Below are positions 43,363 to 54,410 of a stretch of 64,000 bases of DNA, in pieces; the first letter of the stretch is position 1; each line of letters starts with the position of its first letter. A program made the position numbers and the translations under genes. This DNA comes from Porites lobata (Eukaryota > Cnidaria > Anthozoa > Scleractinia > Poritidae). The notes beneath the pieces are model-generated. The model worked only from the letters and a program-made list of their open reading frames with translations, had not been told where the DNA came from and ran no database searches. The stretch spans positions 4,860,001-4,924,000 of the forward strand of contig CALNXK010000007.1 in assembly GCA_942486035.1 (NCBI GenBank). Direction: 5' to 3'.

Positions 43363-43438
43363 CGTTCCCGACAGGATTCGAATCTGTAAGCCTCAAGTCC
43401 CACCTGGCTGACTGGACTCATCGGCCGAAAGCGAGAAC
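43363..43438 (-). ncRNA. tRNA-like sequence in the right inverted repeat (76 nt)
   Basis: Counterpart of 26,609-26,684. The acceptor pair GTTCTCG/CGGGAAC is unchanged, the TTCGAAT loop is unchanged, and the T-stem has one changed base (G to A in its 5' strand). A run of T residues follows on the minus strand. Middle substitutions break the GAGTCC/GGACTC hairpin seen on the left. Confidence 0.35.
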
Positions 43439-43790
43439 TTCTTGCCAGTACCGGCGATGGCCACCGAACCACCGCTTTCCCGGCCATTTTTTTGATGACT
43501 TTTCAAACTTTTTAAAACGAAATGGGAGTGACGTCAATAGGAGGTCACACACGTTCCGATTGTAACGCTAGGTATGACGTCAGAACAAAATTGGTTGAAA
43601 CGTGACTTTTCGTGTGTCTTACAAGACGGGGGAATGTTGGGAGACTTTTCGTGATGGTTTTACATGTAGTACAAACCCCCATGAAATCCTGGACGCTGAT
43701 TGGTCGAGAGTGAATTAATTCAGTCACGTGTTTGAAATACTAGATTCTGATTGGCTGTGTGATGAAGTAACCAGTATTACTACTGGAAGG

Positions 43791-45573
43791 AATTAATTCA
43801 TGGGTTTTAAGTATCGTCTCTTAACAAATTCATGGTCCATACTCTCATCTTATTTCCATAGTTCTCGACCAATGAGCGCCAAAGAAACCACCTAGTTATT
43901 GTAAAAATTTTTAAAAGCCTATAAGGGCTTTCCAGCAAAGTTTTTTGTATTGACGTCAAAATGTTTATCGTTTGTTTTGCCGTTGGGAGCACCTTTTTGC
44001 GGTTCTAGCAACCTCGGCAACTTTTGCCTTTCTGAGCAATTTTGGGCAAAAATATAGGTTTAGAGCGTGACATATCAAACACGAAAAAAACAACGATTTC
44101 ACAGAAAACTTAAAGTTCTGCGAATTTCTTGAGTGTTTATCAACCTAAAGGTAACTTTAAAAGGAAAACTTTAATGCTTCGATCAATTATAGAAAACAAG
44201 AATAGGTCTCACACAACGTGCTAGAATTTATAGTTGTTGCCATATGAATACTGAATTACTTAGCTAAGTAGTACAATCTTGTTCAGGGCTCTCATAGTGA
44301 ACATGGGGTACCTGTAGTTTCGCTGATATTGTTGCGAGCAACTCTATTTTTCTTAGTGTGAAGAAGGGAGAATAAAGCTTTTAATTAACGTTTATATTTA
44401 AAATATCAAGAAATTTACGTAGCAATTTTTGACTAGTACTACGTCAAAACTAACTTTGTGACAGACATCAACAAGACACCGATATGATTGTGGCTCTTCA
44501 GGACAGCGCAACAACAGACAGGACAACGAAGCTCAGCTGAGAAATTACCTGCTTGTGGCCCGTGAGTAGGTTGGTTTTGGCCATCCTTCTTTGCTTTACT
44601 GGAAAATTTGAGCAAATGTGCATATGATGTGTACTCGAATGGATTTTATTTTCTGGAAAGGAAGGACAGAAATATTTATTCAGCTTAGCTTTAAATATTG
44701 ATCAGGTTTTATATGAAAACGAATACAAGGCTTTTGATATGTAGAGAGAAACAGAGATTCGGTCCAGTGTTCTCATGAAGTGTTCTATCAAGGAAGCGCT
44801 TTTTCGTTTTCAAATTTATTGATCATGTTTTAACTACATTATGACATCCATTATCCTTCTCTCAATAGACTCACGAAAACGTTCATAAAAGTAGTGAAAA
44901 CGTGTCGTTTTGCTTTTGTACAGATACAAAAAATTCACGAAATTCACGAAATTTTCATCATCGGAGCGCTTGGCCTGTTTTGAAACGCAACCAAGCAGCG
45001 AAGTTTACCGGATCCTGGTGGATCTAGTAACCAATTTTTTTATGAACAGAGAGTAAAAAAGCTGAAGGTAGAGTTAAGAGAATACATGTATTTTTCTTTC
45101 TATATTTCGTCATTCACGGATATAATTAAATTATCATGGTAATGTACAGTCATTTAGAGTCAGCCTTGCCCTTATACTCTTTGTTCACAAAAATGAAAGT
45201 ATTGACCCTAACACATGCCTATAAAATAAGATAATATGGTATCAGTTTTCCGTCCAGAACACCCCACTCTTTTAGCGGTCCCCGTAAGAGAGAGGTATCA
45301 TCCCCATTTTTTTCATGTGGGAGCCCCTTGAGGACTCTTGGTATACTCACTCATATATATACTCCCACACAGGAGAGGACGGGGCTTCCAGTCTGACACC
45401 TGCAATAAAGTATATTTACACCCGAATTCTTTGAGTAGCTTGCGAGCTAAAATCTTTGAGCACAATACATATAAAAAAATACATTAAATACACTACAAGA
45501 AAAAACTACGATCTACAGATAAAGGAAACTAATATTCACAACTTAAAGTATAAGTATATGAAAGCTAAAAGAA
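43791..45573. other. Non-coding flank right of the Polinton
   Basis: No gene seen. Before the viral insertion this sequence lay directly upstream of the minus-strand NAT gene, so its first few hundred bases may hold that gene's original promoter. Confidence 0.35.
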
Positions 45574-45575
45574 TA

Positions 45576-46091
45576 GGCCTTATCACGGTTTTCGACGCCA
45601 TCTTGACGGGTAGGCAAGCAGGCGTAAAATTACAGTGTTTGTATGAGAATCCGATGTCGAATAATTTTCGTAAAACGTCCGTTTGGAAAAAAATATGAAT
45701 TGTAAACTAAAGCTACAAGGTAGAGGATTCTGCTGACAAATTTTGAGGGCTGTACCCGCGCTAAAACGTTCTCGATAGCTTTTTAGATTTTCTATACATT
45801 TGTCTGTAAATTTTCCCGGGAAATTTAGTCGGCGGGAAAACATTTTTACAGACAAATGTATTGGAAATTAAAGGTCATTAAAAGAAGCGATTCTAGGGTA
45901 GGCGAGGCCCCCGAATTTTGTGAGAAGAATCTTTTGTCTAATAGCTTTAGTTTACATTTCATAGTTTTTTCAAAACGGACGTTTTACGAAAATTATTCTA
46001 CACCGGATTCTCATACAAACACTGCAATTTTACGCCTACTTGTCGATACTTGCCTACCCGTCAAGATGGCGTCGAAAACCGTGATAAGGCC
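45576..46091. mobile_element. TA-flanked palindromic MITE (516 bp)
   Basis: It begins GGCCTTATCACGGTTTTCGA and ends in its complement, with arms of about 140 bp (both contain the CGTCCGTTT and ATTTTCGTAAAACG words in opposite orientation). TA lies at 45,574-45,575 and 46,092-46,093. Open frames inside are artefacts of the arms. Confidence 0.75.
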
Positions 46092-46265
46092 TATCTACAC
46101 AAATGTAACACCCTCTAGAGCGAGAAAAGTCAGGCAGTGTATTCCACTGTAAATGTTTAGCTGACAAGTAAGAAAAGAAGTTAAGATCATAGGTAGTTGT
46201 TTTAGGTTTTTCTTAGTGATAGAATGTAGTTGCCTCGAAGATCATAGGAAGAGGACCGGAGTGGA

Positions 46266-46430
46266 CTTCAACTTCAACTTCAACTTCAGCTTTAACTTCA
46301 ACTTTATTTCATAAGACTATTGGTTACAATAGACTGGCCCGCAAAATAGCAATTGCTAATCTAGGCGAACCAGTTAAAAGAAAAATAAATTGAAAGGAAA
46401 AGAAAGGAAAGGAAAAGGAAGGAAAAACAA
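46266..46430. repeat. Simple repeats: (CTTCAA)n and a purine run
   Basis: CTTCAACTTCAACTTCAACT at about 46,268-46,305, then an A/G-only stretch (AAAGGAAAAGAAAGG type) at about 46,393-46,430. Possibly the tail of a decayed retroposon. Confidence 0.5.
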
Positions 46431-47069
46431 CAATTTTAAGTTACAATAAATAATATTCTATCACAGTTTTATTTTAATTACATTAAATCTGCACAAGCAA
46501 ACAAACAAATACTTTAATACAGAAATCACTAAACTATTAATCGAACGTTTTCAACTATGGAAACATATTTTTCATATAAGCACGAAAATGAGTGAAAAAT
46601 AAACTCTTATTTAACAAGATAAGGAAATTCTGAACGCGCTTATCACACAACCTAGTAGGAGACGAGTAATCTCCAAGTGCAAATGGTATTCTGTTATTTA
46701 TCGCTTCTAGCTTATCCGCACCGCGCGCTCCACAGAAATGCCCGACAGAGGAGCAATAATAAAAATGAGGTGATATTTACGCTCTGTGAAGTTTAGATAA
46801 GATGGTATGAGTTTTCCAAAGCGCAGCATAACGCCACGCTCCCATCCCCGGCTCCCTATGAAGGGACAAGCCCGTTTCTCGAAAGTCCCGATAATTAACG
46901 GGCCCAGTAAGCTGTCTCCGATTTACATTAAAGATCGAGGTTTCAATAGTTTTGCATCTAACATGATAAAACTATCAGTTAATGAAACAAAATGGAGTAG
47001 TTTGCTAGCCAGGACCCGCGCTCTTATTACTTCGGCGGAGCGCGAAGTAAAGGATTCGCGACGCTCAGG

Positions 47070-47520
47070 AATGTATCAAAGTTGCAATTTTTTGACAAGA
47101 TTGGGCAAGCAAAGTCTGTAGGTTTTCGGTTCTATTCGGCTATTTGACGAAGTGAGAGCCGTATTAGTTCGACATATTTCGAGATCACTTCGATTTCTTT
47201 GATTTATTCTTTAACTTATTAGAGAAAGAAAGAATTATTATTTTGGCTTCCCCGGGGTTTGAACCGACTCACCTGTGTGACCCATCAGATCAGAGGAGAC
47301 TCTAAGTTGAGGGATTAGCCGATTGCGCTACCGCGACCCAAGGTAGTTTGGCACATGAAAAATAGTTATGAAATGATGCACTAGTCTCGGGACAAGATTG
47401 GGCGTGCAAGTTCGTCACGTTTCGGCTTGTTTCAACTATTTCACGAAATGAGACCGGACTACTTCGTGATATCTTGAGATCACTTCGAGTTTAGTCTTTA
47501 ATTACTCGAGGAATAAATAG
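47070..47520. repeat. Two diverged direct copies flanking a tRNA-like block
   Basis: A segment with GACAAGATTGGGC…GGCTATTTGACGAA…GAGATCACTTCGA at about 47,090-47,225 recurs at about 47,387-47,500. The tRNA-like sequence lies between the copies. This may be a tandemly duplicated SINE-like unit. Confidence 0.4.
47249..47343 (-). repeat. tRNA-like SINE head or tRNA pseudogene
   Basis: On the minus strand, an A-box-like TAGCGCAATCGG is followed about 50 nt later by a B-box-like GGTTCAAACCCC. The acceptor strands do not pair convincingly and no Pol III terminator is obvious, so a functional tRNA is unlikely. Confidence 0.35.
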
Positions 47521-48758
47521 AGGATATTTCGTGGCCGCGCAGAGACACGAAATTTCTCTTCGAGTGTTGAAAAACATTTCACGAGTGAGCCCTTCTTTTC
47601 GAACTGTTTTATGATGAATTTAAAGTTACGAAATGCTGCACAAAGACATTTTGTCTTTGTTGAGTGTTACGTAGTAAAATTACTTTTATGCGTTGCGTGA
47701 CTTTCTCGAACGTTCTCTACGCTTTTGGATCATACATGAATAATTAATTAGGGCATGTTTACATTTCAGCATGAGTCAGCAGATTTGCATCAGTTACTGA
47801 AATCATAAAATATGTCGAAAAGCTACTACTATTCGCCTGTTTAGTATTTTCTAGAACCTTATGTCAAACGGTATACAAGTTCCAAGCGAGTTCTTTTGAC
47901 GATCTAAGTTTTTTCCCACGAGCTGGACTTCTGTGTCTAGTCAAGTGTGACGAAGGTCGATTTTCAGGTTCTGTGTTTACAAGTTCGTGGAAGCCGTAAG
48001 ATATCAGAAGTTCAAGTGAGAGTTTGTTATTATTGGTAGAGGCTGTTTAGTTTTACTTAAAGTTCAAGTCAAGTTTGTTGGTGGATGCTGTGTTTTAAAG
48101 CTCTGTAAAGGCTATGTTCCTTTGGTGTTAAACTTCCTCGTGTTAATCCGACATCTCTGCGTGCTGATAGTCAGTGAATAATTACATTCAAAACATTTGA
48201 ACTCGTGACTTTGAGTTTTAGCCAATTCCTTGCTCAACGTAATTGACCCCTCACCCATGCCTTACATATCTTTAATCAGTACATGAGACTGCTATGCTGT
48301 TTTTGAAGCCTGATGTGACTAAGAAAAAATAGAGAATTGTTTTTTTTAAAAGGATTTGTATGGAGTCATCAGAGGATAACTGGGCTAATACCTCGGAGAC
48401 AATTTGTTCCGAAATGCTAGTTTTTGGCAAGTAGGCCTCTTGGATGTTGCTCTTTTCAGAATATCCTGACAAATCCCATAATTTCAGAAATTAACACCTT
48501 ACTCTTACCATATTTGATTTCTTACTATTCCTCCGCATTTACAATAATTAGTTCCACAACCACGACGCCGAAGTGTACGCTCCGTAGAGTCTTGTTCTTT
48601 ATATTTCGATTTGAATATTTGATTTCGGGCCTGTAAAGTTACCGGGACTTTCGAGAAACGGGCCCCTAATCTCGGGTTATTTGAATACTTGGTTTGGGAC
48701 CCGAAAAGTTACCGGGACTTTCGAGAAACGGGCCCAAGGGCCCTCTGGACAATCCAAG

Positions 48759-49640
48759 ATGGCGGCAAAACTGACCAAAGAAGAAGCTGAGGAATATTTT
48801 GCTCGTATAAACTATACAGGATCAAAAGAACCAACTGTCGAGGTTTTGACAGAACTACATCGATGTCATATCCTATATGTACCATTTGAAAACCTGAGCG
48901 TTTATGGAAAGGAGAAAATAGAGCTCTCTAAAGAATGGCTGTTTGAAAAGATTGTGCGAAGACATCGAGGTGGATTTTGCTTTGAGCTAAACAAGATGTT
49001 TTCTTTTCTCCTCAATTATCTCGGATTTGAATACACGACACTTGCTGCCTCAGTGTTTAGAAGGAAGACAGGCGTCCAAAGTCCACCACTTTCTCATCTC
49101 GTTCTTACGGTAGAAGTCGGAGGCGAGCTGTTGCTCGCCGATGTCGGGTTCGGCGATTCCTTTTGGTTGCCTCTTCGTTTCACTGGCTTACGAGAACATC
49201 AAGAACAACAGAGTGGCACTTATCGAATTCGAAAGAGTGGAAACGACCATATCTGTGAAGAAAAGATCAAAATAATTGTCGATGAAACTGGCCAAGAAGA
49301 AATTGCGAAGGAGCAATTTACAAGTCCCGAGGATCCTAGGTGGGTGCCGATATACACATTTGACCTCATACCAAGAAAAACGGAGGACTTCTTTGAAATG
49401 TTAGAGTATCATCAGAAAAATGTCGATTCACCATATACTCATGATCGTATATGCACCATGGCAAAACCCTGGGGAAGGGTAACTCTTTCAGGCCATAAAA
49501 TTGTAATTACAACGTTTCTTGGGGACAACAAAGTCAAAAAAGAATCCAGGAACGTTGAGGGTGGTGAACATGAAGTAGTACAAGAACTGGAAGAAGTATT
49601 TGGAATTAGAAAAGACTGTTGTTTCTACCCAGAAGGGTAG
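48759..49640 (+). CDS. NAT: Arylamine N-acetyltransferase (duplication unit B)
   Basis: 293 residues, single exon, intact. Catalytic triad Cys74 (RGGFCFELN), His113 (PPLSHLVL) and Asp128 (LADVGFGDSF). The start at MAAKLTKEEAEEYF aligns with the other copies; the frame is open upstream but enters unrelated repeat sequence. It is very similar to the copies at 57,142 and 8,731/17,173 and shares their 3' flank, but its 5' flank is different, so it may use a different promoter or be a duplicate that lost its own. Confidence 0.93.
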   Translation: MAAKLTKEEAEEYFARINYTGSKEPTVEVLTELHRCHILYVPFENLSVYGKEKIELSKEWLFEKIVRRHRGGFCFELNKMFSFLLNYLGFEYTTLAASVFRRKTGVQSPPLSHLVLTVEVGGELLLADVGFGDSFWLPLRFTGLREHQEQQSGTYRIRKSGNDHICEEKIKIIVDETGQEEIAKEQFTSPEDPRWVPIYTFDLIPRKTEDFFEMLEYHQKNVDSPYTHDRICTMAKPWGRVTLSGHKIVITTFLGDNKVKKESRNVEGGEHEVVQELEEVFGIRKDCCFYPEG

Positions 49641-49649
49641 GCCTTTTAT

Positions 49650-50078
49650 GGCTGGTTTTCACTAGCGATAGAGTCGGAGTCGGAAGCAGTGTCGTAAGAG
49701 CGCTTATGATTGAGTCAGTGAAAATAAAAAATTCGGAGTTGCATGCAGAGTCATAAACTAGACAGAATCGGGGTCGGAAGAATCTGAATGTTTCCATTTT
49801 CTTCGGACTCCTCTTTTGACTCCATTGCTTACAATCTAGTGAAAACCAGATAGTTGGAGTCAGAAACAGAAATGTAAGGATAAACCAATCACAATGCACG
49901 TTCCCATGCTTTGTGATTGTTTTAGTTCTTCTGCCTCTGCCTCCGACTCCAACATCCTAGTTTTGACTTGATCGTAAATGATGGATTCGTAAGCGGTATC
50001 AGAACGCTGTTTTCACTAGATCGTAAATTTCTACGCTTCTGATTACAACTCCGACTCTGTCGCTAGTGAAAACCAGCC
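49650..50078. mobile_element. Palindromic MITE downstream of NAT unit B
   Basis: Same element as 17,941-18,316, with GGCTGGTTTTCACTAGCGA and its inverted partner at the ends. It is longer than the unit A copy, which has lost an internal ~50 bp. Confidence 0.8.
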
Positions 50079-50106
50079 TTCAACTGGATTGAATGGTACG
50101 TTGTGT

Positions 50107-50545
50107 AAACTACAGTTGAATCTCCATTTAGTGGCCACCTATTAAGCAGCCACCCTTAATTAAGGAGCCAGTAATAAAAGTCCCTAAAATAATTGTAAAA
50201 CATTATGGAAACTTAAACCTCTATTTAGTCGCCACCTTTTGACCATCCCAATGAGAGTTGTTCCATTGTTGTCACCTCTATTAGCAGCCATCAAGCGCTT
50301 GATACACTTAGTTTGCCTTTGTTTCAAGAATATGGTTGAGGAAATACAGTGCGAGATAGAAGGTGATGACTGATTGTTTGTGGACCAGCACTGCTCCAGT
50401 CGCGTAATTGTTTCAAAGTGAAGTAATGTTTCTGCTAAGGATTATGATAATTTGTGACGAGCCTCTACAGAATGGCCAACCTCCATTTAAAAGAGGCCAC
50501 TTGCCGGTACCCCAAGGGTGGCCGCTTAATGATGGTTCAACTATA
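50107..50545. repeat. Second MITE-like repeat, unit B
   Basis: Counterpart of 18,345-18,790, with the same TAAGCAGCCACC and GTGGCCGCTTAATGATGG words near its ends. No gene. Confidence 0.5.
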
Positions 50546-50888
50546 ACAATAGACAAGAGCATTTAAAAAGTGTGTCAAAAGTGACTTATAGAAAACAATG
50601 GGGATAGTGAAACACTTGAAAACCATCAACAGATTTAGGGGTGGGTTGAAAGGGTCAGCAATCCCCCTTTGTGTTGGATTTACGTTATACCTCCAAAATC
50701 TTATTGTAAAATCTCCTTTTGAGAGCCTGGACATTCATGCTCTAGAGTTCTGTAACATAATAATAATAATACAATGGAACCTCAATATAACAAACCTCTC
50801 TACAACAAAGTCCTTAGTATAACAAACGATATTCTATGCCCCAGTAACAGTAAAGATGTGAAAGAGAACTTTGGTATAATGAAACTTA

Positions 50889-51339
50889 CCATATTTATTG
50901 GAATAAGCACCCAACCTCGAATTAGCGCCCACCTCGAATAAGTACCCATCCTAAAGGCAGAAAAAGTTAATAGGCACCCAGCCTCGAATAAGCGCCACCC
51001 CCACCCCACCCCACCCCACCTCCCACTCCCACTCAAACTTAAATAAGCGCCCACTCCCTTGTCGCTACCCCCAAAAAGAAGGAATAAGTACTAATTTGAG
51101 ACTTCCCCGAAGACAGAGTTTTCTTCAGAGTGTTTTGCAGAAATATTGCTTTGTTACATCTTCGTGTTTTGTTATTACCATTTACTGTTTTCTTGCAAAA
51201 TATGCATACTACACTTGCTAAAAATGGTGAAAATTTAATAAGTGCCCAGCCTTGAATAAGCACCCACCTCAAATAAGCGCCCACTCTCAAGGTCCAAAAA
51301 TTTTATAAGCACCCAGGGCGGTTAATCGAATTAATACGG
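50889..51339. mobile_element. TA-flanked MITE (451 bp) unique to unit B
   Basis: The ends are CCATATTTATT and AATTAATACGG (short imperfect inverted repeats). TA lies at 50,887-50,888 and 51,340-51,341. Units A (near 19,134) and C (near 59,670) have the empty site (ACTTATGCTGAAC, ACTTAAGCTGAAC). The inside is rich in repeated AATAAGCGCCCAC words. Confidence 0.8.
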
Positions 51340-51399
51340 TATGCTGAACAAATTTTGCCCCCTCGCAGTTTTTCTTTTTTTTTTTTTTTCGAGGTTTTA

Positions 51400-52230
51400 C
51401 TGCAGTCAGTTTATCAAGTTAAATTTTCTTTTGGGACAGGACTATTCTTGTTCCCTTAGCTGTTACCACAAGACTTGTAACAGATTCAGAAAGGTTGAAA
51501 AGAAGGAACTGCAGTAAAGTGCAGTTGCAGTGAGCACTTAGTGGAGTCACTGTTGCTGTCAAAACTTGACTATTGTGACACTGTCTATTACCCTTTGCCG
51601 GAATTTCAACTAAAACGTTTACAACGTGTCCAGCTAGTAGCTGCTAGTTTTGTCCTGAGTAGGTATGTAAATGACATTAATGATATTGTTAAGATAGGGT
51701 GGTTACCGGTAAGACAGCAAAGAGACTTCCATGTTCTCAAACTTGTTCACAAGGCTTTGCACTCCCCCAGCTGGCGATCTTACATACCACTAGATACAGT
51801 TAAACATCTGTGATCTTTGTGGTCAGGAGCAGCAACAAGATTAATTACACCAATGGAAAGGGGCGCCTTTCAAGACTCTGCTGCCAAGTTATTTTTTGTC
51901 CTTCCAGCAGATATAATAGAAACTGTAGTGCTTTCAAAGTATACTGTAGGGAAGTTAATGCCTATCTATTAAATAACATTTGTAAATAGTTTGTAAATTG
52001 CATATAGGGTTATATTACTATTACTAATCTTCGTTACATTTTTATACAATGAATATCCTTTTATAGTCCGATTTTATTGCTTTTTATACGGTAGATTTCA
52101 TATTTTTTTTATTTTTTTAGTATATTATAGACTTCATATTTTATATTGTAGTTTTTAACAGGTAAAGAGCCACTAGGTGGATACACTGTTAATAAACAGT
52201 TACTATTATTATTATTGTTATTATTAATGT
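51400..52230 (+). mobile_element. CR1/L2-like LINE 3' remnant, unit B
   Basis: The frame 51,541-51,813 encodes SKLDYCDTVYYPLPEFQLKR and the following GWLPV…LVHKALH text, the conserved C-terminal region after the palm of CR1/L2-type reverse transcriptases. Frame breaks follow. The 3' end GTGGATACACTGTTAATAAAC plus a short ATT tail is typical of the group. Present in all three duplication units, so it was there before duplication. Confidence 0.7.
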
Positions 52231-52872
52231 ATAGATTTAGCCAGGGCTAAAAGCGAAGCTCTCGATGATATTTATAGTTTGTTCAAACAAAATATAAAAT
52301 CGTGTAATGCTAAGCGGCGAAGGCAACGCCGGAGAACGGTTAAAAACAACAATAGGTCTAATTAGAAAAACTCAACTTAGCACGTGCAACACACTTTTTT
52401 GGTACATTTCTTTGCCGTTGTTTTGCACGGTGAAACTTCTAGAAACTTCTGAGTTCTACGTTTTATGGAGGAAATGTCGTATGTGTTCTCGTTCACTTGT
52501 TTTTCACTGCAGCTCATTTTCACCTTGCATTGGTGGCCGCTACCATTTCTCATTTTGTCACCTCCGCTGCAAAATGTTCATGTTGTTCTTCCGACAAAAA
52601 AATGTCTCCTTTGTTTTTTAGCTCCCGCTCTAGATCTCTGACGCCCTTTCTCTCGTTGAGCTTCGCTGGCTTGCCAGCTTATTTTCTCTTTTTCTCTGTC
52701 TTTCTCCTGCTCTATATTCCAAATTTGTGGACTTGACAATTAATCTAAGCTTAATACTAAAAAAAACCACGGATACAGAAACATTTTCCGCTTTCCGTTT
52801 TCGTCTTTACTGACTCTTTAGTTGTGTCTGCTTCACAAGACGCTGGTGGCCATACGCTTTCCTGCCAAAATA
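52231..52872. repeat. Junction between duplication units B and C, with a repeat fragment
   Basis: At about 52,305-52,480 lies a fragment of the same repeat family as 3190-3905 (shared CACGTGCAACACACTTTTTT-like and TTTTATGGAGGA words). The rest shows no gene. Confidence 0.4.
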
Positions 52873-53206
52873 ACCTGACATTTGGCATCGGCTTACATGT
52901 AGTGGGTGTACGGACGGTCGTTCGTACGCTACCTCATAACCAAATTTTGTCGGATGGGTGGTTTACCAAATTTTAAAAGTAGGTCGAGTTTTATCGTCGG
53001 GATGAACGTAGTCCTGAATAGGACTATTGTTGTTGACAGTGACTTACGTTTCGACAACCTGTGCGGTAGTCATCTTCAGAGTCAAAGTGAGCTGTATCAC
53101 GTCTTACCCATGGTGCTGCGCTGGCGCGCTTCGCGCGCGAGAGCTCTGCTATCAAATCTTTGATCAGGTCTGAAATAGGGTAGGGAAAATCAAAAATTTT
53201 GGTCTG
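52873..53206 (+). repeat. Segmental duplication unit C, left part
   Basis: Matches 8173-8384 upstream of NAT copy 1. It contains an extra segment (about 52,975-53,100) that equals one arm of the hairpin element at 60,662-60,892. Confidence 0.65.
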
Positions 53207-53212
53207 AAATAG

Positions 53213-53484
53213 TATCCTATTTACACCAATCTTGCCCACGCTCCTAAGCTAAGTGATGGAGAAATCTGGAGGCCTCTTCCGGATGAAGGATGCAGGTCCG
53301 AGATACTATGGGCGGGATGGGGTGGGGAGAGAGAAAAACAAACCATGCGAAAGACGTGCCATGAGGTGGAGAGCGGGCAAGGCGAGGTGCATGGCCATAA
53401 CAACAACCTGTGCTTCTTGTCTCGAAGATGATAGTGAATGCATAGTGTATGTGTCTTATATAGTTGCTTGGGCAAGACCGCTGT
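53213..53484. mobile_element. Short non-autonomous element (272 bp)
   Basis: Starts TATCCTATTTACACCAATCT and ends GGGCAAGACCGCTGT; CCAATCTTGCCCA and the complement of TGGGCAAGACCG make a short inverted repeat. Bounded by AAATAG at 53,207-53,212 and 53,485-53,490. It shares both ends with the longer element that follows. Confidence 0.6.
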
Positions 53485-53639
53485 AAATAGTATCCTATTA
53501 CACCAATCTTGCCCACACTCCTAAGCTAAGTGATGGAGAAATCTGGCGGCCAACGTACGAATAATACTTTCCGAGACATCGCACTACCAACAGGAAGACA
53601 ACACCCCACACACCCAAACTCAAAACCTCCAGCCTTAAT

Positions 53640-53928
53640 ACCCACACTAAAGAAAAACACTCCACAGAGTCAGGAAATCAAATTGCCGCAAAACAACTTC
53701 TGCCCTATAGAGCCACAAAACGTATTAACAGACCAGGGACCAATAAATTTAGCACAAATCAGTCCCCAATTCAATCAATCAATCAATTTTATTTAAGCTC
53801 GATAGCGTGAGGAGTGGTTGCCCAATCTCCCGACCCAGGGGCTCATGTATTAAACGCTCGAGCATTCCTGATCGAATTGGAATTTAGAAATGTTGGTTTT
53901 TGCGGAGAGGGGAAAACCGGAGTATCCG

Positions 53929-53959
<31 letters not shown>

Positions 53960-54410
53960 TAACAACAAACTCAACCCACATATGACGTCGAGTCCGGGAT
54001 TCGAACCCGGGCGACATTGGTGGAAGGCGAGTGCTCTCACCACTGCGCCATCCCTGCTCCCCGAAATATAACTGAATAAAACGCTCAACAGACTCAGGTA
54101 AGAAAAATTGCCAAGAAAAGACTTCTGCTCTGAAGCCACAATTCCCAACAAATTGTAAACAAGACCAGGGCGTAATAAAGTTTAAGCCCCTGGTTCTAAC
54201 ACGGGCGACAGAGTCAGGTAACAAATATTGCCGTAAAACAACGTCTGCTCTGGAGCCACAAAACAGAGTGCAAACAGTACCAGGGCGTGAAAATTTTAGC
54301 GAAATTAAGCCCCTGGTTCTAGTACACGCTCGACAGAGTCAGGTAACAAAAATTGGCCGTAAAACTTCTGCTCTGGAGCCACAAAACACATCTATTTGTA
54401 ACAAAACTGT
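53640..54410. repeat. Tandem repeat, ~120-bp units, split by a SINE
   Basis: The phrase ACAGAGTCAGG followed by AAATTGCCG-like text, then CTGCTCT-GAGCCACAAAAC, recurs near 53,663, 54,088 (variant), 54,208 and 54,334. Units also share ACCAGGGCGT. The first and second units are separated by the SINE at 53,770-54,061. Confidence 0.65.
53770..54061 (-). mobile_element. tRNA-derived SINE (minus strand)
   Basis: Read on the minus strand, the head GATGGCGCAGTGGTGAGAGC contains the A box and CGGGTTCGAATCCCGG the B box and T arm. A non-tRNA body follows and the element ends in a (TTGA)n tail at about 53,770-53,790. The body, with GAGGTTTTTCTCCGG-type text, is a SINE I know as common in anthozoan genomes. 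The open frames at 53,814-54,224 derive from it. Confidence 0.75.

Larger units (their letters stand above)
26263..43784. mobile_element. Polinton/Maverick-type (adintovirus-like) endogenous virus
   Basis: A 17.5-kb interval (about 12 kb without the nested 5.5-kb insertion) bounded by inverted ends AGTGGTAATACTGG and, on the other strand, AGTAGTAATACTGG. GGAAGG is duplicated at 26,257-26,262 and 43,785-43,790. A 6-bp duplication and termini starting AG are hallmarks of Polintons. It carries an integrase, penton-like and major capsid proteins, an adenain-like protease and a packaging ATPase, but no visible protein-primed DNA polymerase B. Genes lie in two converging blocks (35.2-39.5 kb rightward, 41.6-39.6 kb leftward). 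Several genes are broken, so this copy is an old or degraded provirus. Confidence 0.93.
41637..43784 (-). repeat. Polinton right inverted repeat (uninterrupted)
   Basis: About 2.15 kb, the complement of the left repeat. The outer end AGTAGTAATACTGG (minus strand) abuts GGAAGG at 43,785. The inner end carries a short GGGCCACAAG run at 41,663-41,695. It contains the intact repeat-encoded gene, the second tRNA-like copy and an alternating GC run near 41,738-41,763. Confidence 0.9.
46866..48736. repeat. Possible degraded DNA transposon with AGCCCGTTTCTCGAAAGTCC ends
   Basis: CCCGTTTCTCGAAAGTCCCG at about 46,870 faces the inverted form CGGGACTTTCGAGAAACGGG, which occurs twice on the right (about 48,644 and 48,714, itself a tandem duplication). 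The interval may be one element or an assembly of solo ends. No transposase was recognised inside. The right end stops about 20 bp before NAT copy 3's ATG. Confidence 0.35.

Noticed and set aside
53986..54060. Functional tRNA gene on the minus strand
   Set aside because: It is the head of a SINE with a ~200-bp body and a (TTGA)n tail.
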